Positions 1 to 7,145 of a stretch of DNA of 8,042 nt are shown piece by piece (within the stretch, counting starts at the first letter, position 1; each line of letters opens with the position of its first letter). The position numbers and the translations under genes are program-made. The DNA lies in NCBI GenBank assembly GCA_029051445.1, contig JAIDKP010000056.1:1-8042 (forward strand). The letters run 5' to 3'. Origin of the DNA: Muribaculaceae bacterium. Its GTDB lineage: Bacteria > Bacteroidota > Bacteroidia > Bacteroidales > Muribaculaceae. The notes under the pieces are model-generated. The model searched no databases. It saw only the letters and a program-made list of their open reading frames with translations, and was not told where the DNA came from.

Positions 1-1
1 C

Positions 2-460
2 ACCAAGTGGGGACCAGGATGCATGATGATCATACTGTTGCTCATGTTTGTAGGAGGATGTGCGGGATCAACATCAGGAGGAGCCAAACTCGACCGTATG
101 CTCACTGTCAACCGTTTCCTGCGCAACGAGATCTACCGCTTCATTCACCCAAATGTGGTCAAAGGCGTTTCGATCTCAGGTCGTGTGCTTTCTGCCGACA
201 TAATAAACAAGACCGTAGCCTTCATACTCATATACATCGGCATTATCATCGGAGGATCACTCGCTTTGTCGGCTCTCGGCCTACCCTACATGGACGCATT
301 CTACACTTCGATATCCTGTACCGGAAACACTGGACTTGGCGGAGAGTATGTGGCGGTTCCCGACATTGGAAAATGGATATTGTCATTCCTCATGCTCACC
401 GGACGTCTTGAAATATACTCCGTAATTGTATTGTTTTCAAAGACCTTCTGGAAAATATAG
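2..460 (+). CDS. trkH: TrkH-family potassium uptake protein, C-terminal part (5' end outside window)
   Basis: This is the C-terminal 152 residues of an inner-membrane K+ channel subunit of the Trk/Ktr/HKT superfamily, which takes up potassium with a cytoplasmic TrkA regulator. The frame is open from base 2, so the ATG at 23 is internal and not a true start. Two pore-loop filter segments are visible. The first is GGCAGSTSGG (about residues 18-27 of the fragment), following a hydrophobic stretch. The second is SCTGNTGLG near bases 313-339, after a membrane segment rich in I, L and G. The C-terminus, with MLTGRLEIYSV followed by a hydrophobic helix ending in FWKI, is typical of TrkH. The ancestral four-fold repeat implies that two more repeats lie upstream. 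In Bacteroidetes trkA often lies next to trkH, but that cannot be seen here. The family call is firm; the ion (K+ rather than Na+) is inferred from the family. Confidence 0.93.
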   Translation, partial: TKWGPGCMMIILLLMFVGGCAGSTSGGAKLDRMLTVNRFLRNEIYRFIHPNVVKGVSISGRVLSADIINKTVAFILIYIGIIIGGSLALSALGLPYMDAFYTSISCTGNTGLGGEYVAVPDIGKWILSFLMLTGRLEIYSVIVLFSKTFWKI

Positions 461-559
461 TCTTCAGGGTGAAACTTTAAGACACGTATCAGCGTCAAAC
501 CTTGCAGTCAGCCTTATTATCAATCACATTTAAACCAACACGACAACGATCAAAGACTC

Positions 560-1534
560 ATGAATATACTTGAGATCAAAAATGTTTCAAAAAGCTACAG
601 CGGTCATCAGGCATTGTCCGATATATCGCTGAACGTGCCTGAAGGTTGTGTCTACGGTCTGCTCGGACCAAACGGTGCCGGAAAAACGACGCTGCTGCGC
701 ATAATAAACCACATCACGGCTCCCGACACAGGATCTGTGACATTCAACGGGCACACACTCAATGCCGAGGACGTAAACGACATTGGTTACCTGCCCGAAG
801 AGCGGGGACTATACAAAAAAATGAAAGTCGGCGATCAGGCACTCTTTTTCGCCAGACTCAAAGGACTGAGCAAAGCCGAAGCAACACGCCGTCTGCATGA
901 ATGGTTCACAAGATTCGGCATCATGGACTGGTGGGGCAAGAAAGTGGAAGAACTGTCGAAAGGCATGGCACAGAAAGTGCAGTTCATTATCACGGTACTG
1001 CATCAGCCCAGACTTCTCATTTTCGACGAGCCGTTCTCAGGATTTGACCCGATCAACGCCAACCTGCTCAAGGAAGAGATATTGCGCCTGCGCGACAACG
1101 GATCGACAATCATATTCTCGACCCACAACATGGAGAGCGTCGAGAAAGTATGCGACCACATCACACTCATCGACCGCTCGCACAACATACTGACCGGACG
1201 CGTTTCCGACATTCGCAGCGAAGCCGGCAAAGGACGCCTCTCGCTCACATTCCGGGGATCTGACAACGGACTTATCGACGCACTGCGCCCCTTGGTCGAA
1301 CCTCAATCATTACACCGGTCCGGGACCACTGATCCCGAGGTCACACGCATCAGAATGAAAATGCTGCCTGAGACCTCAGTCTCAAGAATTATCGACACGG
1401 CAAACCGCCTTGTAGATATCGACTCGTTCAACCGCGACCTGCCTTCAATGAACGAGATCTTCATTGATGCCGTAAACCGCCACAATCTGCCTTTGCTGCC
1501 CGATTCCGGCGATAAGCAAAATTCAATCAACTGA
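560..1534 (+). CDS. ABC transporter ATP-binding protein, NatA-like, with C-terminal DUF4162-type domain
   Basis: This is the cytoplasmic ATPase subunit of an ABC exporter, 324 aa. Walker A is GPNGAGKT at residues 36-43. The signature is LSKGMAQKVQ at 132-141, Walker B is LLIFDEP at 152-158, the D-loop is SGFDP at 160-164, and the switch histidine is H189 in STHN. The Q-loop region reads GYLPEERGLY (76-85), with Glu where many ABC ATPases have Gln. That variant and the LSKGM signature are usual in the NatA/YhaQ-type branch, so I read them as subfamily traits and not damage. Residues from about 215 onward lack ABC motifs and match the small C-terminal domain (DUF4162) common in this branch. The permease gene follows after 13 bases, so the two are almost certainly co-transcribed and form one transporter. 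No clear Shine-Dalgarno precedes the ATG, as is common in Bacteroidetes. The substrate is unknown; B. subtilis NatA exports Na+. Confidence 0.93.
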   Translation: MNILEIKNVSKSYSGHQALSDISLNVPEGCVYGLLGPNGAGKTTLLRIINHITAPDTGSVTFNGHTLNAEDVNDIGYLPEERGLYKKMKVGDQALFFARLKGLSKAEATRRLHEWFTRFGIMDWWGKKVEELSKGMAQKVQFIITVLHQPRLLIFDEPFSGFDPINANLLKEEILRLRDNGSTIIFSTHNMESVEKVCDHITLIDRSHNILTGRVSDIRSEAGKGRLSLTFRGSDNGLIDALRPLVEPQSLHRSGTTDPEVTRIRMKMLPETSVSRIIDTANRLVDIDSFNRDLPSMNEIFIDAVNRHNLPLLPDSGDKQNSIN

Positions 1535-1547
1535 CCGACATACAGCC

Positions 1548-2858
1548 ATGCATAGATTCTTTATAGTCGTACAACGCGAATACATGGAAAGGGTTTCAAA
1601 GAAATCCTTTATCATCTCGACACTGCTGATGCCGCTGCTCATGGTGGCACTCATGGTAGCCCCCATACTCATCCAGAAAGCAACAACACCCGAAACCATA
1701 ACCATAGGAGTGGCCGACACTTCCGGAAAAATTTTCCCGAGGCTAAAATCGGGTGAGAGCGTAAAATTTGTGGAGATGACCGATGCACCTGCATCTTCAG
1801 ACCGATTCTGCAACGACAGCATAGACGGATATCTTGTTATCACCGCCGACATATTGTCGAAGGGCGCATCGGAGCGCATAGACCTGATACTCAACACTAC
1901 AAGCAACATCCAGTTTGAAAGCGAAGTCACATCGCAGATCAACGACGCTATCGAGACCGAGCGCCTGCTCGAATACAACATCAGCAACCTGCCATCAATA
2001 CTCGACAACGTTCGCAGCGATGTCTCGCTCAACCTCATACGCACCGACAAAGACGACAGCGACTCAATGCCGACTGAATTCAGCGCCATACTCGGCATCA
2101 TCATGAGCATGCTGCTGTATGTATTCCTGCTGCTCTATGGAATACAGGTGATGCAGAGTATCGTTGAGGAAAAATCCAATCGCGTGCTCGAGGTCATTGT
2201 CTCATCGATACGCCCCACACAACTGCTTACAGGTAAGATAGCCGGCATAGGCCTCGTTGCCATTACCCAGATTCTCATCTGGGCCGTATGTCTGCTCATA
2301 CTGTCTGTCGCAGTGCTTCCGGCGATAATGTCGCCCGACATGCTGGCCGATGTGCAGGCGATGCAGGCCGGAGCACAGATAGCCGACACTGCAGATATAG
2401 AACTTGTCGGCGCAATAGCCACTGTCACCAATCCGGCATTTATCTTCCAGCTGTTCTTCTGGCTCATAATCTTCCTTGTCGGAGGATTCCTGCTATATGC
2501 GTCACTGTTTGCAGCCGTCGGATCTGCCGTCGACAACATCCAGGACGCATCACAGCTCCAGACAGTGATTATCATGCCTATCATCGTGGCAATGCTCTCG
2601 TCTATGTCGGTTGCCAGTGCCCCGGACTCAGGACTTGTATTCTGGCTCTCGATGATACCGTTCACGTCACCGATGGTCATGATGGCGCGCATCCCGTTCG
2701 GAATCCCGGTATGGCAGACAATTCTTTCGGCCATACTCCTATACGCTTCCATAGCCGGTGCGGTCTGGTGCGCCGCCAAGATATACCGTGTGGGCATCTT
2801 CATGTACGGCAAGAAACCAGACATTCGCGAGATCATACGATGGATTTCCTACAAATAA
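1548..2858 (+). CDS. ABC-2 family permease, NatB-like
   Basis: This is the membrane subunit for the ATPase encoded just upstream, 436 aa. A short basic N-terminus leads into TM1 (about residues 21-43). A large extracytoplasmic domain of about 135 residues (44-178) follows. A cluster of membrane segments comes next, at about 179-201, 232-260, 297-325, 338-356 and 390-413. This is the ABC-2 (PF12698-like) layout. The segment after the second TM, with IVEEKSNRVLEVIVSS at about 205-220, is a strongly conserved cytoplasmic coupling region of NatB/YhaP-type permeases. The C-terminal YRVGIFMYGKKP (about 413-424) is also characteristic. A hydrophilic loop rich in A, D and M (about 261-285) separates two TM segments. 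The family call is firm. Sodium export is possible by analogy with NatB, but drug, peptide or lipid export cannot be excluded. Confidence 0.9.
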   Translation: MHRFFIVVQREYMERVSKKSFIISTLLMPLLMVALMVAPILIQKATTPETITIGVADTSGKIFPRLKSGESVKFVEMTDAPASSDRFCNDSIDGYLVITADILSKGASERIDLILNTTSNIQFESEVTSQINDAIETERLLEYNISNLPSILDNVRSDVSLNLIRTDKDDSDSMPTEFSAILGIIMSMLLYVFLLLYGIQVMQSIVEEKSNRVLEVIVSSIRPTQLLTGKIAGIGLVAITQILIWAVCLLILSVAVLPAIMSPDMLADVQAMQAGAQIADTADIELVGAIATVTNPAFIFQLFFWLIIFLVGGFLLYASLFAAVGSAVDNIQDASQLQTVIIMPIIVAMLSSMSVASAPDSGLVFWLSMIPFTSPMVMMARIPFGIPVWQTILSAILLYASIAGAVWCAAKIYRVGIFMYGKKPDIREIIRWISYK

Positions 2859-2878
2859 CCTTTTAAAGACCAACACCA

Positions 2879-3784
2879 ATGAAACTTCTTGCAACAATGG
2901 CTGCGGCATTTATTGCCGTACTCTCCCCCACGACCGCCGCTGCCACTGAGCCGATTGCCGAACACGTAATTCTTATCGGTCTCGACGGATGGGGATCCTA
3001 CAGCTTTGAAAAAGCCGACATGCCAAACGTCAAAAATCTGATGAAAGAGGGATCCTATACCCTGAGCAAACGCTCGGTACTACCATCGTCAAGTGCCGTC
3101 AACTGGGCATCGATGTATATGGGCGCCGGCCCTGAGCTGCACGGCTACACAGAGTGGGGCACACGCGTTCCCGACCTTCCGTCGCGCGTCACCGATGAGC
3201 ACGGTATATTCCCAACCGTCTTCGGTCTGCTCGACAGACAGAACCCCGACGCGGTAATCGGCAACATAGCCGAATGGGACGGCATACGCTACGTCTGCGA
3301 CACACTTGCACTCGATTTTGAGTGTGTCGTAACCGAGAAACCACTCAATATGTCGACCACAAAAATCGCATGCGACTACATCAAGTCGGCAAAACCGACA
3401 CTGCTCAACATCGTCTACGACGAGCCCGACCATGTAGGTCATGGAGCCGGACACGACACACCGCAATACTACGCCAAACTTCACGAACTTGACTCATGCG
3501 TTGCCGAAATCGTCAGGGCGGTCAAAGAGGCCGGGATCTTCGACAAGACAATCATCATTGTCACAGCAGACCACGGAGGCATAGGGAAAGGCCACGGCGG
3601 AAAAACCATGCAGGAGATGGAGACACCGTTCATCATCGCAGGTCCCGGCATTCGCAAAGGCCATGAAATCACCGAGAGCATGATGCAGTTTGACATCGCC
3701 CCGACAATCGCCCGTATCTTCGGTCTTGAGACACCACAGGTGTGGATCGGACGCCCCGTCCTTTCCATCTTCCGACAGCCCTGA
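2879..3784 (+). CDS. Exported alkaline-phosphatase-superfamily phosphodiesterase (NPP-like)
   Basis: This is a 301-aa metal-dependent phosphoesterase of the type I phosphodiesterase/nucleotide pyrophosphatase fold. A signal peptide is visible: MKLL, then a hydrophobic core, then a TTAAA-type cleavage region near residue 22, so the enzyme should act in the periplasm or outside. Expected metal ligands are present: D36 in GLDGWG, D184 and H188 in DEPDHVGH, D231 and H232 in TADHG, and H239 in GHGG. Aligning the GPELHG end of the active-site motif with PESHG of NPP enzymes places S72 at the catalytic Thr position, with N75 matching the conserved Asn. S72 is therefore the likely nucleophile. The gene starts 20 bases after the permease stop, so it is probably in the same operon. 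At 301 aa it is compact and has no added domain. The substrate (nucleotide, phospholipid head group or sugar phosphate) cannot be told from sequence. The ATG at 2879 is chosen because it gives an intact signal peptide. Confidence 0.86.
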   Translation: MKLLATMAAAFIAVLSPTTAAATEPIAEHVILIGLDGWGSYSFEKADMPNVKNLMKEGSYTLSKRSVLPSSSAVNWASMYMGAGPELHGYTEWGTRVPDLPSRVTDEHGIFPTVFGLLDRQNPDAVIGNIAEWDGIRYVCDTLALDFECVVTEKPLNMSTTKIACDYIKSAKPTLLNIVYDEPDHVGHGAGHDTPQYYAKLHELDSCVAEIVRAVKEAGIFDKTIIIVTADHGGIGKGHGGKTMQEMETPFIIAGPGIRKGHEITESMMQFDIAPTIARIFGLETPQVWIGRPVLSIFRQP

Positions 3785-3823
3785 GCATCTGCATGTTGCA
3801 AAAGTTTAACAAAAATAGTGGGC

Positions 3824-3862
3824 TTTTAATGCCTGATCTTTGTTAGAAAATTTGTAATTTCG
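3824..3862 (+). promoter_or_regulatory. Possible rpoD promoter (weak match)
   Basis: The 113-base gap before rpoD is A+T-rich and must hold its promoter unless the gene is read through from upstream. The Bacteroidetes primary consensus is TTTG, a spacer of about 19-21, then TAnnTTTG. The best spaced pair is TTTT at 3824-3827 with AAAATTTG at 3847-3854 (19-base spacer, one mismatch in each box). A second possible -7 box is TAATTTCG at 3855-3862, one mismatch, with no matching -33 box. Neither is a full match, so the exact start site is uncertain. Confidence 0.35.
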
Positions 3863-3882
3863 CGCGTTTAATATTCGCGAAA
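3858..3882 (+). repeat. Perfect 7-bp inverted repeat upstream of rpoD
   Basis: TTTCGCG (3858-3864) and CGCGAAA (3876-3882) are exact reverse complements, separated by an 11-base A+T-rich centre. The repeat begins at or overlaps the candidate -7 boxes and ends 15 bases before the rpoD ATG. There is no T-run after it, so it is not a terminator. It could be a protein-binding operator or a hairpin near the 5' end of the rpoD transcript. What I see is only the symmetry; any function is inferred. Confidence 0.55.
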
Positions 3883-3897
3883 AGAAAGAGAAGGACC

Positions 3898-4758
3898 ATG
3901 AGACAGCTCAAGATTACACGTTCAATCACAAATCGCGAGAGCGCGTCTCTCGACAAATATCTTCAGGAAATAGGCCGTGAGGACCTCATTACCGTAGAAG
4001 AGGAAGTCGAGCTCGCTCAGCGCATTAAACAAGGCGACGAGAGAGCCCTCGACAAGCTCACCCGTGCCAACCTCCGTTTCGTGGTTTCTGTTGCAAAGCA
4101 GTACCAGAATCAGGGACTGAGCCTTCCCGACCTCATCAACGAGGGCAACATGGGACTCATCAAGGCCGCTCAGAAATTCGACGAGACACGTGGCTTCAAG
4201 TTCATCTCCTATGCCGTGTGGTGGATACGCCAGTCGATCCTCCAGGCACTTGCAGAGCAGTCGCGCATCGTGCGTCTGCCGTTGAATCAGGTAGGCACAC
4301 TAAACAAGATAAGCAAGGCACTCTCCAAATTCGAGCAGGAAAACGAGCGTCGCCCCTCACCCGAGGAGCTCGCCGCATCACTCGACGTGCCGGTCGACAA
4401 AATCGCCGACACGCTCAAGGTCTCAGGACGTTCAATATCGGTAGACGCTCCATTTGTAGAAGGAGAAGACAACAGCCTGCTCGATGTGCTATCAAACGAC
4501 GACTCCCCCTCGGCCGACGCATCGCTCAATCAGGAGTCGCTTTCGCGCGAGGTAGAGCGCGCGTTGCGCCAGCTCCACGAGCGCGAGCGCGAGATACTCA
4601 AGATGTTCTTCGGCATAGGATGTCAGGAAATGACACTTGAGGAAATCGGTGCAAAATTCGATCTCACACGTGAGCGCGTCCGACAGATTAAGGAGAAAGC
4701 GATCAGAAGACTAAAAGGCCCGCGCAGCAAGCATCTCAAGGCCTACCTTGGCCAGTGA
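3898..4758 (+). CDS. rpoD: RNA polymerase primary sigma factor (sigma-70, Bacteroidetes type)
   Basis: This is the housekeeping sigma factor that directs core RNA polymerase to promoters, 286 aa. It lacks region 1.1 and the long non-conserved insert of E. coli RpoD, which is normal for the Bacteroidetes primary sigma. The N-terminus [10 protein letters not shown] is typical of this group. Region 1.2 lies at about residues 15-48 ([12 protein letters not shown]). Region 2 has [13 protein letters not shown] at 78-90 and [14 protein letters not shown] at 101-114, which covers -10 melting and recognition. Region 3 spans about 130-205. Region 4 carries the -35/-33-binding helix-turn-helix, with [18 protein letters not shown] at about 247-264. 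It is not in an rpsU-dnaG-rpoD operon; it stands alone between the phosphodiesterase gene and a strong terminator. AAGGA lies only 2 bases before the ATG, too close to be an ideal Shine-Dalgarno, so the start rests on the conserved N-terminus. Confidence 0.97.
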   Translation: MRQLKITRSITNRESASLDKYLQEIGREDLITVEEEVELAQRIKQGDERALDKLTRANLRFVVSVAKQYQNQGLSLPDLINEGNMGLIKAAQKFDETRGFKFISYAVWWIRQSILQALAEQSRIVRLPLNQVGTLNKISKALSKFEQENERRPSPEELAASLDVPVDKIADTLKVSGRSISVDAPFVEGEDNSLLDVLSNDDSPSADASLNQESLSREVERALRQLHEREREILKMFFGIGCQEMTLEEIGAKFDLTRERVRQIKEKAIRRLKGPRSKHLKAYLGQ

Positions 4759-4806
4759 TATGCACACGCCGGCACGCCAGAAAAAATCTATTTGATAAAT
4801 TTTCAT

Positions 4807-4838
4807 AAAACCCGCCCGACTAACGGCGGGTTTTCTTA
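4807..4838 (+). terminator. Rho-independent terminator after rpoD
   Basis: AAAACCCGCC (4807-4816) pairs perfectly with GGCGGGTTTT (4825-4834) around an 8-base loop. The stem has a G+C core of six pairs and ends in a T-rich tail (TTTTCTT). It lies 48 bases after the rpoD stop and should end that transcript, separating it from the galactose genes. The A-run on the left arm would give some T-tail on the other strand, but no convergent gene is present. Confidence 0.92.
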
Positions 4839-4844
4839 TATTTG
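4837..4844 (+). promoter_or_regulatory. Candidate -7 promoter box for the galK unit
   Basis: TATATTTG is an exact match to the Bacteroidetes -7 consensus TAnnTTTG, and begins within the T-rich tail of the rpoD terminator. It would place the start of transcription near 4850 and give a 5' leader of about 60 bases for galK. The place where a TTTG -33 box would be expected (about 4812-4817) falls inside the terminator stem and does not match. The promoter is therefore weak, activator-dependent or chance. No other convincing box lies between here and the galK start. Confidence 0.45.
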
Positions 4845-4909
4845 CTACATTCAAAAAAACCATAGAGACATTCTATCAAACTGATAAACCCCCAAAAAAC
4901 ATCTATATC

Positions 4910-6043
4910 ATGGATAGCAAGATCAAATCAGAGTTCAAAAACCGCTTCGGAGCCGAAGGTGTACGCTACGCATCAGCAGGCCGTATAAACCTTATCGGCG
5001 AGCACACCGACTACAATGGCGGATTTGTATTCCCCGGAGCTATCGATAAAGTCATTGAGGCAGAAATACGTCCGAACGGCCTCGACATCGTACGCGTCTA
5101 CTCGATCGACATCGACGAGTACGTTGAATTCGGTCTCAAGGAAGAGGACGCACCCGCACAGCAGTGGGCGCGCTACATCTTCGGTGTATGCCGCGAGATA
5201 CAGAAGCGAGGCGGAAAAGTCGAGGGATTCGACGCTGTGTTTGCAGGCAACATTCCTCTCGGTGCGGGCCTCTCGTCATCGGCTGCTCTCGAAAGCTGCT
5301 TCGCCAACGCGCTCAACGATATCTACAACGACAACAAGATTGAGAAATTTGAGCTCGCACGCATCGGACAAAGCACTGAGCACAACTACTGCGGTGTGAA
5401 CTGCGGCATCATGGACCAGTTTGCTTCGATCTTCGGTAAAAAAGGCAACCTCATGCGCCTCGACTGCCGCTCAAGCGAGTTCGAGTATTTCCCGTTTGAT
5501 CCGGTAGGCTACAAACTCGTTCTGCTCGACTCTGTCGTAAAGCACGAGCTTGTCGACTCACCCTACAACAAACGTCGCGAATCATGCGAGCGTGTGGCAG
5601 CGAAACTCGGCATTGACACACTCCGCGACGCAACAATGGAGATGCTTGAATCTGTCAAGGATCAGATCAGCGCCGAGGACTACAGCCGCGCCAAATTTGT
5701 GATCGGAGAGAAGCAGCGTGTGCTCGACGTGTGCGACGCGCTCATCAAAGGTGACTACGAGACCGTGGGCAAGCGCATGTATGAGACACATCACGGCCTG
5801 TCGGCCGACTATGAGGTGTCCTGCGAAGAACTGGACTTCCTCAACGACATCGCAAAAGAATGCGGAGTGACCGGATCACGCATCATGGGCGGAGGATTCG
5901 GAGGCTGCACCATCAACCTCGTCAAAAACGAACTGTACGACAAGTTCATCGCGACCGCGCGCGAAAAATTCGCCGCCAAATACGGCCACGAGCCGCGTGT
6001 CTACGATGTAGTCATCAGCGACGGAGCACACCGCATCGGTTAA
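4910..6043 (+). CDS. galK: Galactokinase
   Basis: This GHMP-family kinase phosphorylates alpha-D-galactose with ATP to galactose 1-phosphate, the first committed step of the Leloir pathway, in the cytoplasm. Its 377 aa is within the normal range. The galactokinase signature GRINLIGEHTDYNGG is at residues 24-38, including the catalytic-site Arg R25. The ATP-binding GHMP motif PLGAGLSSSAALE is at 116-128. The catalytic base is D169 in CGIMDQF. The third GHMP motif, GSRIMGGGFGGCT, is at 322-334. All key residues are intact. The N-terminal signature separates it from homoserine or mevalonate kinases; N-acetylgalactosamine kinase activity is less likely but not excluded. galM follows after 25 bases with no terminator between, so the two are probably one transcript. 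The ATG at 4910 precedes the conserved fold by a normal distance; no strong Shine-Dalgarno is present. Confidence 0.96.
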   Translation: MDSKIKSEFKNRFGAEGVRYASAGRINLIGEHTDYNGGFVFPGAIDKVIEAEIRPNGLDIVRVYSIDIDEYVEFGLKEEDAPAQQWARYIFGVCREIQKRGGKVEGFDAVFAGNIPLGAGLSSSAALESCFANALNDIYNDNKIEKFELARIGQSTEHNYCGVNCGIMDQFASIFGKKGNLMRLDCRSSEFEYFPFDPVGYKLVLLDSVVKHELVDSPYNKRRESCERVAAKLGIDTLRDATMEMLESVKDQISAEDYSRAKFVIGEKQRVLDVCDALIKGDYETVGKRMYETHHGLSADYEVSCEELDFLNDIAKECGVTGSRIMGGGFGGCTINLVKNELYDKFIATAREKFAAKYGHEPRVYDVVISDGAHRIG

Positions 6044-6068
6044 ACACACTCTTTCCTACAATCCGACC

Positions 6069-7115
6069 ATGGCAATAAAGTTAGAAAAGATAGCCTCGAA
6101 ACACGGGGAAATCACACTTGCCACCATCACCAACTCCAAGGGAGCGAGCGTAGTGCTCAGCTCCCTCGGAGCAGGAGTGGTAGCCATAAACCTTCCCGAC
6201 GCAAAAGGCGGTATCGTCAACGTCGTTACCACCTACGCCGACCCGGCCGACTTCATGGCCGACGGACCATGCGCCGGCAAAACGCCCGGACGATATGCCA
6301 ACCGCATAGCCAACGCCACATTCTCCATCGACGGCAAAGAATACAAGCTCAAAGCAACCAACGGCCCGCACCATCTACATGGAGGACCGACCGGATTCCA
6401 GAACCGCATTTGGGACACCGCCGTCGAAGATGAAGACACTGTCGCATTCTCGCGCATAAGCCCCGATGGAGAAGAAGGATATCCCGGCACTCTCGACACA
6501 CGCGTGGCCTATACATGGAACGACGACAACGCCCTCACCATACACTACACCGGAGTCACCGACACACCGACGATACTGAATCTCACCAACCACACATACT
6601 TCAACCTGGCAGGTGAGAACAGCGGAGACATACTTGGCCACGAACTGCGGCTCGCATGTTCCCGCTGGCTTCCGACCGACGAGGGGCAGATACCTACCGG
6701 CGAGATAGCGTCTGTCGAAGGCACACCTATGGACTTTACCGAAGCCAAGACAATCGGACGCGACATAAACGCCGACTTCGAGGCACTACACATCGGAAGA
6801 GGCTACGACCACTGCTTCGTCGCCGACAACTGGGTGCCAGGACGCCTCGCACCGATAGCATGGCTCAGAGATCCGGAATCAGGACGCGAGCTCACAATCT
6901 CAACAACACAGCCTGCCGTACAGCTCTACACAGCCAACTGGTTTGGTGGTGAGACCCCGCTGAATCCCGAAGGACGGCCTTATCAGAACCGGGAGGGAGT
7001 CGCACTCGAGTGCCAGCACTTCCCCGCCAGCCCCCACCCCCCCAACTTCCCCGATTCCGGCCGGCGGGAAGGCGCAATATTCGACGAGACAATCGTATTC
7101 AGCTTCAAAGTCTGA
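6069..7115 (+). CDS. galM: Aldose 1-epimerase (galactose mutarotase)
   Basis: This enzyme interconverts the beta and alpha anomers of galactose (and glucose), giving GalK its alpha-D-galactose substrate. It is 348 aa, the usual size. Family landmarks are GRYANRI at residues 74-80 (R79 binds substrate), NGPHHLHGG at 98-106 (H104), and NLTNHTYFNL at 171-180 with the catalytic acid H175. Also present are YDHCF at 246-250 (D247) and LECQHFP at 313-319 with the catalytic base E314. No signal peptide is present, so it is cytoplasmic, unlike some exported Bacteroidetes paralogues. It lies between galK and a nucleotidyltransferase gene, with gaps of 25 and 30 bases, which fits a galactose operon. Near its 3' end there is a run of C5-A-C7 (7031-7043) in the codons just after the catalytic Glu; the frame is intact here. 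Confidence 0.95.
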   Translation: MAIKLEKIASKHGEITLATITNSKGASVVLSSLGAGVVAINLPDAKGGIVNVVTTYADPADFMADGPCAGKTPGRYANRIANATFSIDGKEYKLKATNGPHHLHGGPTGFQNRIWDTAVEDEDTVAFSRISPDGEEGYPGTLDTRVAYTWNDDNALTIHYTGVTDTPTILNLTNHTYFNLAGENSGDILGHELRLACSRWLPTDEGQIPTGEIASVEGTPMDFTEAKTIGRDINADFEALHIGRGYDHCFVADNWVPGRLAPIAWLRDPESGRELTISTTQPAVQLYTANWFGGETPLNPEGRPYQNREGVALECQHFPASPHPPNFPDSGRREGAIFDETIVFSFKV

Positions 7116-7145
7116 ATAACTACAATACGAACGTAATTTACAAAA

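Noticed and set aside
459..476. Small hairpin at the trkH stop: AGT-C-TTCA, loop GGG, TGAA-ACT
   Set aside because: The stem is only 7 pairs with a bulged C, is A+T-rich and has no T-run after it, so it is not convincing as a terminator.
461..559. Search for a promoter ahead of the ABC ATPase gene
   Set aside because: No TTTG/TAnnTTTG pair with acceptable spacing was found; a promoter may exist but I cannot support one.
635..985. Q-loop Glu and LSKGM signature as signs of a defective ABC ATPase
   Set aside because: Both are usual in the NatA-like branch, and Walker A, Walker B and the switch His are intact.
1523..2836. Two long - strand open frames (195 and 233 codons) opposite the permease gene
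   Set aside because: Their translations are rich in Ser, Met, Ile and Thr without domain motifs, and they mirror the hydrophobic codons of the permease. They are shadows.
4218..4640. A 140-codon + strand frame inside rpoD
   Set aside because: It is an out-of-frame, Arg-rich translation of the sigma factor gene with no family motifs.
3898..4758. Short sigma factor as a truncated rpoD or an alternative sigma
   Set aside because: Lack of region 1.1 and a length near 286 aa are normal for the Bacteroidetes primary sigma; regions 1.2 to 4 are complete.
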